This document shows positions 55,052-63,269 of a stretch of 64,000 nucleotides of DNA, one piece after another (the stretch's first letter is position 1; every line of letters starts with the position of its first letter). Made by a program: the position numbers and the translations under genes. The DNA comes from Dactylosporangium sp. AC04546. Lineage in GTDB: Bacteria; Actinomycetota; Actinomycetes; Mycobacteriales; Micromonosporaceae. The stretch spans positions 99,163 through 163,162 of the forward strand of contig NZ_JAHYSG010000012.1 in the NCBI RefSeq assembly GCF_022095675.1, read 5' to 3'. The notes under the pieces are model-generated. The model saw nothing but the letters and a program-made list of their open reading frames with translations, made no database searches and was not told the DNA's origin.

Positions 55052-56335
55052 GTGAGACGACGCCGAGTGCACATGGTCGCCGCCGCAGTGGTCGCGGCAG
55101 CGCTGCAGGTAGCCGGCGGCGCAGGCCACGCGCAGGCGGCGCCGCCGGCGGGTGCCTGCCACAGTCCGGAGCCGGCCCGCAACCAGATCCAGGCGCAGCC
55201 GTGGGCCCAGCAGGTCCTCGATCCGGAGCGGGCCTGGCCGCACAGCCGGGGCGCGGGCGTGCTGGTCGCGGTGGTCGACTCGGGCGTCGACGCCGACCAT
55301 CCGCAACTGCGCCGGCCGGGAAAGGTGCTGCGGGGCCGCGACTTCTACCTCGCCGGTGCGTTGCCGGGCGCGTTCGACTGCGTGTCCCACGGCACCGGGA
55401 TCGCCAGCATCATCGCCGCCGACCCGATTCCCGGCGTCGGCTTCCACGGCATCGCCCCGGACGCGCAGATCCTGCCGGTGCGGATCAACGACCGGGACGT
55501 CGGCGACCAGGGCCAGTCCCTGCGGATCGACCCCCAGGTTGTTGCCAACGGCATCCGCTACGCGGCCGACCAGGGCGCGAAGGTGATCAACCTGTCGCTG
55601 GCCGGCCACGACGACTTCCCCGTCATCCGGCAGGCCGTCGCCTACGCGGTGGCCCGGGACGCGCTGGTGGTGGCCGCGGCCGGCAACGCGCAGCAGGACG
55701 ATCACACCGAGCTGCCGTCCTACCCAGCCGCCTACGACGGCGTGCTGGGTGTCGGCGCGGTCGACATCGACGGTGCCCGGCCGCCCGGCTCGCAGATCGG
55801 CCCGTACGTGGACCTCGTCGCTCCCGGGGTCAAGGTGGTGGCCGCGACGCGGGTCGACGGCCACGCCTACGACGACGGCACCAGCTTCGCCGCGCCGTTC
55901 GTGGCCGGGACGGCGGCACTGGTGCGCGCCGCCTGGCCGAAGCTCACCGCGGCCGAGGTCGCGCGTCGGCTGATGGCCACGGCCAGCCCGGCACGCGGCG
56001 GTCTGGGCAGCGACCGGTACGGAGCGGGCCTGGTCAACCCCTACCGTGCGGTGACCGACGGGCTCGACCTCGACCAGCCGGCGGAGCTGTCCCCGTACGT
56101 CCCGCGGCCGCCGGACCAGGCACGGCTCGACCGGGCCGCGTGGGAGCTGGGCACGGCGACCGCGGCGAAGTGGCTGGCCGCGGCGGTGGCCGGCGGGATC
56201 GCGCTGACCGCGCTGGTGGCGGTCATCGTGCCGCGGGGCTGGCGGCGCCGGTGGCGAGCGGGACGGGCCCCCGCGGCGCCGGCCGAGCGGGCCATGGCCG
56301 ACCCACCGGAGCAGATCTTTCTCGTCGAGCGGTGA
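55052..56335 (+). CDS. mycP: Type VII secretion mycosin (S8 subtilisin-like protease)
   Basis: A 427-residue protein with the mycosin layout: signal peptide (RRRRVHMVAAAVV, AQA-APPAG), a short propeptide-like stretch, then the catalytic triad in 'VAVVDSGVDADHPQ' (Asp), 'CVSHGTGIASII' (His) and 'DDGTSFAAPFVAGTAAL' (Ser). 'VVAAAGN' holds the oxyanion Asn. A C-terminal membrane helix (residues 375-395) is followed by a basic cytosolic tail. Mycosins are membrane-anchored proteases required for ESX secretion complexes. The GTG at 55052 is preceded by GGGGG. Its stop faces the WXG100-like gene at 56388, with a terminator hairpin between. Confidence 0.9.
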   Translation: MRRRRVHMVAAAVVAAALQVAGGAGHAQAAPPAGACHSPEPARNQIQAQPWAQQVLDPERAWPHSRGAGVLVAVVDSGVDADHPQLRRPGKVLRGRDFYLAGALPGAFDCVSHGTGIASIIAADPIPGVGFHGIAPDAQILPVRINDRDVGDQGQSLRIDPQVVANGIRYAADQGAKVINLSLAGHDDFPVIRQAVAYAVARDALVVAAAGNAQQDDHTELPSYPAAYDGVLGVGAVDIDGARPPGSQIGPYVDLVAPGVKVVAATRVDGHAYDDGTSFAAPFVAGTAALVRAAWPKLTAAEVARRLMATASPARGGLGSDRYGAGLVNPYRAVTDGLDLDQPAELSPYVPRPPDQARLDRAAWELGTATAAKWLAAAVAGGIALTALVAVIVPRGWRRRWRAGRAPAAPAERAMADPPEQIFLVER

Positions 56336-56346
56336 CCAACGCAAAG

Positions 56347-56373
56347 GCCCGGTGCACTGGCAGCGCACCGGGC
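56347..56373 (-). terminator. Intrinsic terminator for the WXG100-like pair
   Basis: A 9-bp perfect stem (GCCCGGTGC/GCACCGGGC) with a 9-base loop. On the minus strand it is followed by CTTTGCGTT, so it should terminate the WXG100-like transcript; it may also stop mycP read-through. Confidence 0.6.
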
Positions 56374-56387
56374 AGATCTGCGGGAGC

Positions 56388-56678
56388 TCAGATGGATCCG
56401 AGATCCCTGAGGACTCCGGCCTTCGTCTCCCGGCCGACGTAGCCGACGCCGCTCCACTTGCTGGTCTCCGTGTGCAACCCGTGGACGTGGTAGCCGGTCT
56501 GCTTCATCTGGTACTGGTGGTTCTCGAGGTGCTGCAGAGCGCCGTCGTCGTCCCAGTCGCCGCCGGCACCGGCCATCAGGCGGAACAGGTCATTGGCCTG
56601 GTCCTCGAGCTGCTTCGCGGCGCCTTGGGCGGAGGCCGCCGCGGCGTCCATCGCCTCACCAACGATCTTGACGTGCAT
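56388..56678 (-). CDS. WXG100-like T7SS protein
   Basis: A 96-residue protein. Its first half is a helix ('GEAMDAAAASAQGAAKQLED'), 'AGAGGDWDDDGALQHLENHQ' holds the Trp turn and a second helix follows, giving the WXG100-type hairpin in outline. The tail ends in 'YVGRETKAGVLRDLGSI'. AAGGAG precedes the ATG. It lies 13 bases after the other small gene, so they form a pair. WXG100 proteins are exported as dimers by EccC-type ATPases. The exact W-x-G tripeptide is not present. Confidence 0.6.
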   Translation of the reverse strand: MHVKIVGEAMDAAAASAQGAAKQLEDQANDLFRLMAGAGGDWDDDGALQHLENHQYQMKQTGYHVHGLHTETSKWSGVGYVGRETKAGVLRDLGSI

Positions 56679-56691
56679 TGCAACGCTCCTT

Positions 56692-57030
56692 TCAGACGGC
56701 GGGGTTGATGACGCCGTCGGTGCCGTAGCCGTGCGACGTGAGCTTGGCGCTCGCTGAGTCATCGCCGTGGACGTACCTGCGCAGGGCCAGACCGCCGCCC
56801 TCGGCAAGCCGCGTCACCCCTTGGTAGACCCGGTGGCTGAAGTCGGCGTCGCGGTGATCGCCGAGGGCGAAGCCGGCGTTCTGGGCCGTCCCGCCCAGAC
56901 CGCTGTGCGTCAGGTCAAGGGTGCCCCGGCTGTGGACCCTGCTGACACCGAGCTGGTCTTCGGCGGTGCTGTCGGTGAACGAGTTGAGGCGCTGCAGGAA
57001 CGCGGTCTGAACGTTGATCGAATCAGTCAT
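56692..57030 (-). CDS. Small ESX-associated protein, first of a pair
   Basis: A 112-residue protein with 'TDSINVQTAFLQRLNSFTDS' at the start and 'DADFSHRVYQGVTRLAEGG' later; largely helical, no signal peptide. It is divergent from eccC and upstream of the WXG100-like gene, so it probably is its partner. GGAGGGG lies before the ATG. I do not recognise a named family beyond the ESX-like context. Confidence 0.5.
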   Translation of the reverse strand: MTDSINVQTAFLQRLNSFTDSTAEDQLGVSRVHSRGTLDLTHSGLGGTAQNAGFALGDHRDADFSHRVYQGVTRLAEGGGLALRRYVHGDDSASAKLTSHGYGTDGVINPAV

Positions 57031-57159
57031 CTACCCCTCCCGATTCGCTCAGATAGGACTGTGCGCCAACGATATTGGGCCACCGTCGCGTCGCCGGCCG
57101 GGCGGCACTTTCCTGCCATCGGGCCCAACCGGCGGCGCTGCTCGCGGACGATCACCCTC

Positions 57160-60100
57160 GTGGCGACAGTCGTGGTACGCAGACCGGCCCGCCGGCCGGC
57201 GCCGGAGATGCTGGCCGGTGAGCTGATCCTGCAGCCTCCGCCGGAGATCCCCCCGCCACCGGGCCGGCAGTGGACGCAGCTGCTCATGGTGCTGCCGATG
57301 GTGGCCATGACGGGGTCGATGATGCTGATGTACTCCGGGTCGATCAGCGGATCGATGCGGTACGCCACGTACGGGCTCATGGGCGTCGGCATGCTCGCGA
57401 TGATCGGCATGGGGATGCTCCAGGGCGGGGGCCCGAGCCGGCGGGAGATGGCGTACGCCCGGCGCCGGTACCTGCGTCACCTGGCCCAGCACCGGCTGCG
57501 GCTGCGACGCTCGGTGCGCCGGCAGCGCGAGGCGATGGAGTACCTGCACCCGGACCCGGCCACCCTGTGGTCCCTGGCGGCGAGCCACCGGCTGTGGGAA
57601 CGGCGCAAGAACGACCCGGACTTCGGCCTCGCCCGCATCGGCCGCGGTGCGCAGAGCCCGGCGACCGTGCTGGTCCCGCCCGACACCAAGCCCCTCGACG
57701 AGCTCGAGCCGCTGTCCGCGCTCGCGCTGCGCCGGTTCATCACCACCTACGCCACCGTCGACGGGCTGCCGATCGCGATGGCGGTCAACGGGTTCAGCCG
57801 GGTCCACCTGCGCGGCGACCGCGGCCCGGTGCTCGGCCTGCTGCGCGCGATGCTGGCGCAGCTGGCCACGCTGCAGGCACCGGACGACCTGCGGGTCGCG
57901 GTGTGCGCGGGTGACGGGCAGCGCGCCGACTGGGAGTGGGTGAAGTGGCTGCCGCACGCGCTGCACCCGGAGCGCACCGACGCGCTCGGCCCGCTGCGCC
58001 TGGTGGCGCCGACGGTCCTGGAGCTGGAGGCGATGCTGGAGGAGGAGCTGGTCAAACGGCCGCGGTTCGACCCGGAGTCCGACGTCCGCCTGCCCGGCCC
58101 GCACCTGGTGGTGGTGCTCGACGGCGGTTCGGTCGCCGCATCCGAGCACCTGATGACCGGCGGTGGCGTCGAGGGCGTGACCATCGTGGACCTGACCACC
58201 GTGCCGCCGAGGGCGCTGGATCGCACGTCGGTGGTGCTGCATCTGGACCCGGACGGCGACGTGGTGAACATGGTCAGCGAGACCATCGACGGTGAGGCCC
58301 ACCTCGGCCGGGCGGACGCGCTCGGCGCGGTCGCGGCCGAGGGACTGGCCCGCCAGCTGGCCCCGTTGCGGCTGACCGCGGGCGGCTCGCGCGGCGAAGC
58401 GCCCATGTCCGCCGAGCTGGGCCTCGCCGAGCTGCTGGAGCTGGGCGACCCGTACGCGTTCGACCCGGCCATGACCTGGGTGCCGCGGCCCGACCGGGAC
58501 CGGCTGCGGGTCAGGTTCGGCATCCGGCCCGACGGGGCCCCGATCGAGCTGGACCTGAAGGAGTCGGCGCAGGACGGCATGGGCCCGCACGGCCTGCTCA
58601 TCGGCGCCACCGGCTCGGGCAAGTCGGAGCTGCTGCGCACGCTGGTGCTGGCCCTCGCGGTCACCCACCCGCCGAACTCGCTGAACTTCGCGCTCGTCGA
58701 CTTCAAGGGCGGGGCCACGTTCACCCGGCTCGACGCGTTGCCGCACACCAGCGTGGTCATCACCAACCTGGCCGAGGAGCTGCACCTGGTCGACCGGATG
58801 ACCGACGCGATCAACGGCGAGCTCATCCGCCGCCAGGAGCTGCTGCGGGCGGCCGGGCACTTCTCGTCGCTGCGCGACTACGAGAGGGCCCGGGTGGCGG
58901 GCGCGCCGCTGCCCGAGGTGCCGACGCTGCTGGTGATCTGCGACGAGTTCTCCGAGCTGCTGTCGGCCCGGCCCGACTTCATCGACATCTTCGTCCAGAT
59001 CGGCCGGCTCGGCCGGTCCCTCGGGGTACATCTGCTGCTGGCCTCGCAGCGACTCGACGAGGGCCGGCTGCGGGGCCTGGAGGGGCACCTGTCCTACCGG
59101 ATCAGCCTGCGCACGTTCTCGGAGCAGGAGAGCCGGGCCGTCCTCGGTGTGACCGAAGCGTTCCGGCTGCCCAGAGCGCCCGGCCACGGCTTCCTCAAGG
59201 TCGGCACCGATCCGATGGACCGCTTCCGCTCGGCCTACGTCTCCGGCGTGTACCAGCGCCACACCGGCGCCAGGGTGCTGACCGCCGCCGGGAAGACGCT
59301 GGTGTTGCGGGACTATACGACCACGTTCGAGGCGGCGGAGCTCGACGCCGACGACGCGGCGACGGAGCCCTCCGAAGCCGACGACACCGTCATCGGCGAG
59401 ACGCTCCTGGAGATCCTGGCCGACCGGCTGGAGGGCCAGGGCACGCCCGCGCACCAGGTCTGGCTGCCGCCGCTGGCCGACGCACCGACGCTGGACGAGC
59501 TGCTGCCCACCCTGAGCGTCCATCCCGAACGGGGCCTGACCGTCGACTCCACGGCCGTGGCCGGGGCCCTGCAGGCGGTGCTGGGCATCGTCGACCGCCC
59601 GTTCGAGCAGCAACGCCTCGTGCTGCAGCTGGACCTGTCCGGCGCGGCGGGGCACGTGCTGGTCATGGGCGCTCCGCGGACCGGCAGGAGTACCACCCTG
59701 CGGACGCTGATCACCAGCCTCGCGCTCACCCACACGCCGCGGGAGGCGCAGTTCTACTGCCTGGACTTCGGCGGCGGCACGCTCGCCTCGATCGCCGGAC
59801 TGCCTCACGTCGCCGGTGTGGCCGGCCGGTTGGACACCGGGGTCGTCCGGCGCACCGTCGCCGAGGTGGCCGCGCTGCTCGCGCAGCGGGAGCGGCGCTT
59901 CGCCGAGCAGGGTATCGACGGCATCGCCACCTACCGCAGGCTGCGCGCCCAGGGGCGGTTCTCCGAGGATCCCCATGGCGACGTGTTCCTCGTGGTCGAC
60001 GGCTGGCTGACGCTGCGCAACGACTTTCCCGACCTCGAGGAAGTGGTCGGCGACGTCGCCGCCCGCGGACTGTCGTACGGCGTGCACGTGGTGGCCGCCT

Positions 60101-61125
60101 GCGCGCGCTCGTTCGACCTGCGGATGAACGTCAGGGACCTGTTCGCGAGCCGGCTGGAGCTGCGGATCGGCGACCCGATGGACTCCATGATCGACCGGAA
60201 GGCCGCGGCGCGGGTGCCGACCGACGCCCCCGGGCGAGGGATCGCGATGAGCGGGCACCAGCTGCTGGTGGCGCTGCCCAGGATCGACGGGGTCTCGGCC
60301 TCCGCGGACCTGAGCGACGGCATCGGCACACTCGTCGAGGCGGTCCGGACCGCATGGCCGGGCGAGCCCGCACCCTCGGTGCGGCTGCTGCCCGGGCAGC
60401 TTCCCTATGAGGAAGAGACCGGTACCGACGGTGGGCTCGCGGTCGGCATCCGCGAGCGGGACCTGGCCCCGATGCGGCTGGACTTCGCCGCCGACCCGCA
60501 CTTCTTCCTGCTGGCCGACACCCAGAGCGGCAAGACCTCGTTCCTGCGGGCGCTGGCCAGACGGATCGAGGAGGCCTACCAGCCGAGCGAGGCGCGGATC
60601 ATCCTGATCGACCACCGCCGGGGGCTGCTCGGAGAGGTCGGCGAGGAGTACCTGCTCGGCTACGGCACCAACGACGACCACAGCGCCGGCCTGCTGGCCG
60701 AGGTGGCCGAGGCGCTGCGTAAGCGGCTGCCCGGTGCGGACGTCACCCCCGAACAGCTGCGCGACCGGAGCTGGTGGAAGGGGCCCGAGATCTTCGTGCT
60801 GGTGGACGACTACGACATGGTGGCGACGCACAAGGAGCATCCGTTGATGGCGTTGCTGCCCCTGGTCGCGCAGGGCGGCGACATCGGCCTGCACGTGGTG
60901 CTGGCCCGGCGCAGCGGCGGGGCCGGCCGGGGGTTGTTCGAGCCGTTCCTCGCGCGGGTGCGGGAGGTCGGCTCGCCCGGTCTGATGATGTCCGGCGACC
61001 GGGACGAGGGTCCGCTGCTCGGCGGGATGCGCGCCCAGGTGCTGCCGCCCGGTCGCGGCTGGCTGGTCGACCGCCGCGGCCAGAAGGACCTCGTCCAGAT
61101 CGCCTGGCTTCCGCCCCGGCGGTAG
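57160..61125 (+). CDS. eccC: Type VII secretion ATPase EccC
   Basis: A 1,321-residue FtsK/SpoIIIE-type ATPase of the EccCa-EccCb fused kind. 'VVVRRPARRPAP' and 'GELILQPPPEIP' form the usual N-terminus. Two membrane helices lie at about 37-87. Three ATPase domains follow: Walker A 'IGATGSGKSELL' at 481 with Walker B 'LLVICDEF'; 'MGAPRTGRSTTL' at 837, where Arg replaces the P-loop Lys; and 'ADTQSGKTSFL' at 1120 with 'IFVLVDDYD'. EccC recognises substrates and powers export. The GTG at 57160 is selected because it begins the family's standard N-terminus; longer starts add no similarity. EccB, D and E are not found in the window. Confidence 0.92.
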   Translation: MATVVVRRPARRPAPEMLAGELILQPPPEIPPPPGRQWTQLLMVLPMVAMTGSMMLMYSGSISGSMRYATYGLMGVGMLAMIGMGMLQGGGPSRREMAYARRRYLRHLAQHRLRLRRSVRRQREAMEYLHPDPATLWSLAASHRLWERRKNDPDFGLARIGRGAQSPATVLVPPDTKPLDELEPLSALALRRFITTYATVDGLPIAMAVNGFSRVHLRGDRGPVLGLLRAMLAQLATLQAPDDLRVAVCAGDGQRADWEWVKWLPHALHPERTDALGPLRLVAPTVLELEAMLEEELVKRPRFDPESDVRLPGPHLVVVLDGGSVAASEHLMTGGGVEGVTIVDLTTVPPRALDRTSVVLHLDPDGDVVNMVSETIDGEAHLGRADALGAVAAEGLARQLAPLRLTAGGSRGEAPMSAELGLAELLELGDPYAFDPAMTWVPRPDRDRLRVRFGIRPDGAPIELDLKESAQDGMGPHGLLIGATGSGKSELLRTLVLALAVTHPPNSLNFALVDFKGGATFTRLDALPHTSVVITNLAEELHLVDRMTDAINGELIRRQELLRAAGHFSSLRDYERARVAGAPLPEVPTLLVICDEFSELLSARPDFIDIFVQIGRLGRSLGVHLLLASQRLDEGRLRGLEGHLSYRISLRTFSEQESRAVLGVTEAFRLPRAPGHGFLKVGTDPMDRFRSAYVSGVYQRHTGARVLTAAGKTLVLRDYTTTFEAAELDADDAATEPSEADDTVIGETLLEILADRLEGQGTPAHQVWLPPLADAPTLDELLPTLSVHPERGLTVDSTAVAGALQAVLGIVDRPFEQQRLVLQLDLSGAAGHVLVMGAPRTGRSTTLRTLITSLALTHTPREAQFYCLDFGGGTLASIAGLPHVAGVAGRLDTGVVRRTVAEVAALLAQRERRFAEQGIDGIATYRRLRAQGRFSEDPHGDVFLVVDGWLTLRNDFPDLEEVVGDVAARGLSYGVHVVAACARSFDLRMNVRDLFASRLELRIGDPMDSMIDRKAAARVPTDAPGRGIAMSGHQLLVALPRIDGVSASADLSDGIGTLVEAVRTAWPGEPAPSVRLLPGQLPYEEETGTDGGLAVGIRERDLAPMRLDFAADPHFFLLADTQSGKTSFLRALARRIEEAYQPSEARIILIDHRRGLLGEVGEEYLLGYGTNDDHSAGLLAEVAEALRKRLPGADVTPEQLRDRSWWKGPEIFVLVDDYDMVATHKEHPLMALLPLVAQGGDIGLHVVLARRSGGAGRGLFEPFLARVREVGSPGLMMSGDRDEGPLLGGMRAQVLPPGRGWLVDRRGQKDLVQIAWLPPRR

Positions 61126-61178
61126 CCGCGGCGGAAGTGGCGAGTTTTCGATGGCAACGCACCGGAGCGGAGGAACCG

Positions 61179-61481
61179 ATGGTCGACAAGCTTGACATGG
61201 TCGTGGCGGGGGTGTCGCGGTTCGTGGCCCTGATCGAGGGCCGCGCGGACCCCGCTCCGGAGGTCCTCGAACGGACCAACCCGAAGGGGCCTGCCCTCGA
61301 CGAGCACCCGGAGCTGACCCAGGCGGACCGGCAGAGCGCCGCGGAACTGTTGGCGTTCGTCAAGCAGGTGCAGCAGGGCCTCGACGCGATCAGCGCCTTC
61401 GCCCGCGACCGCACGCTCGACTACATCGATGCCGACGAGCAGGCCAGGGCGATCATCCTGTCCGGGCTCGACCCCAGGTAG
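61179..61481 (+). CDS. Small helical protein downstream of eccC
   Basis: A 100-residue helical protein: 'DKLDMVVAGVSRFVALIEGR', an extended middle and 'SAAELLAFVKQVQQGLDAIS'. GGAGGAACCG precedes the ATG. There is no signal peptide. Its position, 53 bases after eccC and before a WXG/PPE-like gene, and its size suggest an ESX substrate or escort protein. No named family is recognised. Confidence 0.55.
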   Translation: MVDKLDMVVAGVSRFVALIEGRADPAPEVLERTNPKGPALDEHPELTQADRQSAAELLAFVKQVQQGLDAISAFARDRTLDYIDADEQARAIILSGLDPR

Positions 61482-61503
61482 CGGCCGGAGAAGGTGGGAT
61501 CAG

Positions 61504-62790
61504 ATGGCCGACATCGACAGCATGTACCACGCCTTTGCCGCCGAGTACAACGAGCGCATTCCGGAGCTGCTGGCCGCGGCTGAGGCCTGGAAGGCCGCCC
61601 AGTACTGGTTCTCCTACGTAGCCCTGCAGCTGAACCTCGGCGAGTTGCAGCTCGTCGACAGCTGGCCCGATGACGCCGGCGAGCTCTTCAAGGCCAAGCT
61701 GCAGCCGAGCATCGCCGCCATCCGGAACTGGTCGGTGCACTACCAGCCCGGAGGCTTCTTCGGCACCATCACGACATCGGGCGTGATCCAGCACATCGAT
61801 GCGCTGGTGGCGGGCATCAGAGAGGCGTACCCGCGGGTCGAAGCCATCTGGAAGACCTACGACAACCAGGTCAGGAACGGCGGGAATCTCAACGTCGTCT
61901 GGCTGGTGAACGCCATCACCGAGATGTCCGGCGCGATCCGCGGCCTCGACCCCCTGTACGCGGCGGTCACGACCGGGATGAAAGCGGCGGTCGGCGGGCC
62001 GTGGCCCGGGCCGGTGGCCGGAACGTCGCCAGGTGGAGCCGGCGGGACGGACCCGGCCTCCGGGCTGGGTCCGGAAGCCGGCGACGCCGGAAGCGCCGGC
62101 GCGGACCCGGGCGCGGTCGACGCACCCGCGCCCGGAGAGGTGGTCGATCCGGATCAGTTCGAGCCGGGCGAGGTCGGATCGCCGGCGGCGTCCGGAGACG
62201 CCGGGTCGGGATCGGACGCGGGGGCCGACGCGCTGGATGCGCTGAGCCAGGACGTACCGTCGCCCGGTGACATCGAGGCCGGCGAGTTCGACCCGTGGGC
62301 ACTGGACCCGGCGAACGCTCCGGACGACCTGACCGGCTATCCGAGCCTGGCCGGCGGCGACATCGGCGGCATCGGTGGCGGGGGCGGAATGTCGACCCTC
62401 TCGCCGCTGGCGAACCCGGTGTCCGCCGGAGCGTACGACGCGTCGATGACGCCCCCCACGCCGTCGACGACGACGGGTGCGGCCGGCGGGGCCACCGCCC
62501 GGGGAACGGCGTCGGCGATGCCGATGATGTTTCCGCCGTACGGCCAGGGCGCGAACCCGGGCGGCGGGGTCAAGCCGGGAGCAGCCGGAGCGACCAACGC
62601 CCAGAAGCTGCGCAAGCCCGGAGTCACCCCCGGTGTGGCGCTGTCCGGCCGGGCCACGCCCGGACTCACCGGGCCCGGGCGGAGCGGGCCGGCGAAGGGC
62701 ATCCGGGCGCCGGCGTCGCCCGACGACGAGCAGGTACTCGACGAAGAGCTGTGGCAGGTGCACCCACGGGGACACCGCACCGGACACTGA
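61504..62790 (+). CDS. PPE/WXG-like substrate protein with a Gly/Pro-rich tail
   Basis: A 428-residue protein. Residues 1-165 are helical and include 'VDSWPDDAGELFKAKL', a W-P-D-x-A-G turn similar to 'GVWPDAAGHAW' in the giant protein. Residues 170-380 are Gly/Ala/Pro/Asp-rich and probably disordered; the tail 'DEELWQVHPRGHRTG' is typical of large actinobacterial WXG-domain proteins. GGTGGGATCAG precedes the ATG. It is likely to be a substrate of the EccC-mycosin machine. Confidence 0.62.
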   Translation: MADIDSMYHAFAAEYNERIPELLAAAEAWKAAQYWFSYVALQLNLGELQLVDSWPDDAGELFKAKLQPSIAAIRNWSVHYQPGGFFGTITTSGVIQHIDALVAGIREAYPRVEAIWKTYDNQVRNGGNLNVVWLVNAITEMSGAIRGLDPLYAAVTTGMKAAVGGPWPGPVAGTSPGGAGGTDPASGLGPEAGDAGSAGADPGAVDAPAPGEVVDPDQFEPGEVGSPAASGDAGSGSDAGADALDALSQDVPSPGDIEAGEFDPWALDPANAPDDLTGYPSLAGGDIGGIGGGGGMSTLSPLANPVSAGAYDASMTPPTPSTTTGAAGGATARGTASAMPMMFPPYGQGANPGGGVKPGAAGATNAQKLRKPGVTPGVALSGRATPGLTGPGRSGPAKGIRAPASPDDEQVLDEELWQVHPRGHRTGH

Positions 62791-62802
62791 GGAGGAACGA
62801 CC

Positions 62803-63258
62803 ATGCCAGCATCAGACATCGAAGGCGTCCCCGAGGCGATGGCCGCGTACGGCGGGTACTCCCCCGACGCCGTGCCGCCGTCGATGGTGACGCTCGCGGG
62901 GGTCCCGCCGGTGCCGGGGCTGCCCACGGGCATCGCGCTCGGCGCCGTGGGTCAGGCCGTCACCGTGGCGTTCGTGGCCCGCATGGCGAAGGCCGTCGAG
63001 GAGATGGTGGCCGACGCCGCGGTGGTCAAGACGGCGGCCGCCAAGTACGCCGCCGCCGACGAGGTCAGCACCGTCACGATCACCGCCCCCAGCGCCGCCG
63101 ACGTCGCCGCCGCCCTCAAGGTCGCGACGAAGGCCGTCAACGTTGTCGGGAAGGTGATCGATCTCGCGCAGAAGGCGAGCACCCTCGGCCAGTCGGCCGA
63201 CACCGACACCGACGCAACAGCCGACACGTCCGCCGGTGACCCGCAGCCCACCGTCTGA
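62803..63258 (+). CDS. Small helical T7SS-locus protein
   Basis: A 151-residue protein. An N-terminal segment with many Pro, 'GAVGQAVTVAFVARMAKAVE' and 'DVAAALKVATKAVNVVGKVI' form the main helices, and the tail is Asp/Thr-rich. GAGGAACGACC lies before the ATG, 12 bases after the previous stop. No named family recognised; co-expression with the PPE/WXG-like gene is likely. Confidence 0.55.
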   Translation: MPASDIEGVPEAMAAYGGYSPDAVPPSMVTLAGVPPVPGLPTGIALGAVGQAVTVAFVARMAKAVEEMVADAAVVKTAAAKYAAADEVSTVTITAPSAADVAAALKVATKAVNVVGKVIDLAQKASTLGQSADTDTDATADTSAGDPQPTV

Positions 63259-63269
63259 AGAAAGGACCC

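Noticed and set aside
57031..57159. Palindromic CCAA-N5-TTGG as an operator for eccC
   Set aside because: Only 4-bp arms; no paired promoter elements at suitable spacing.
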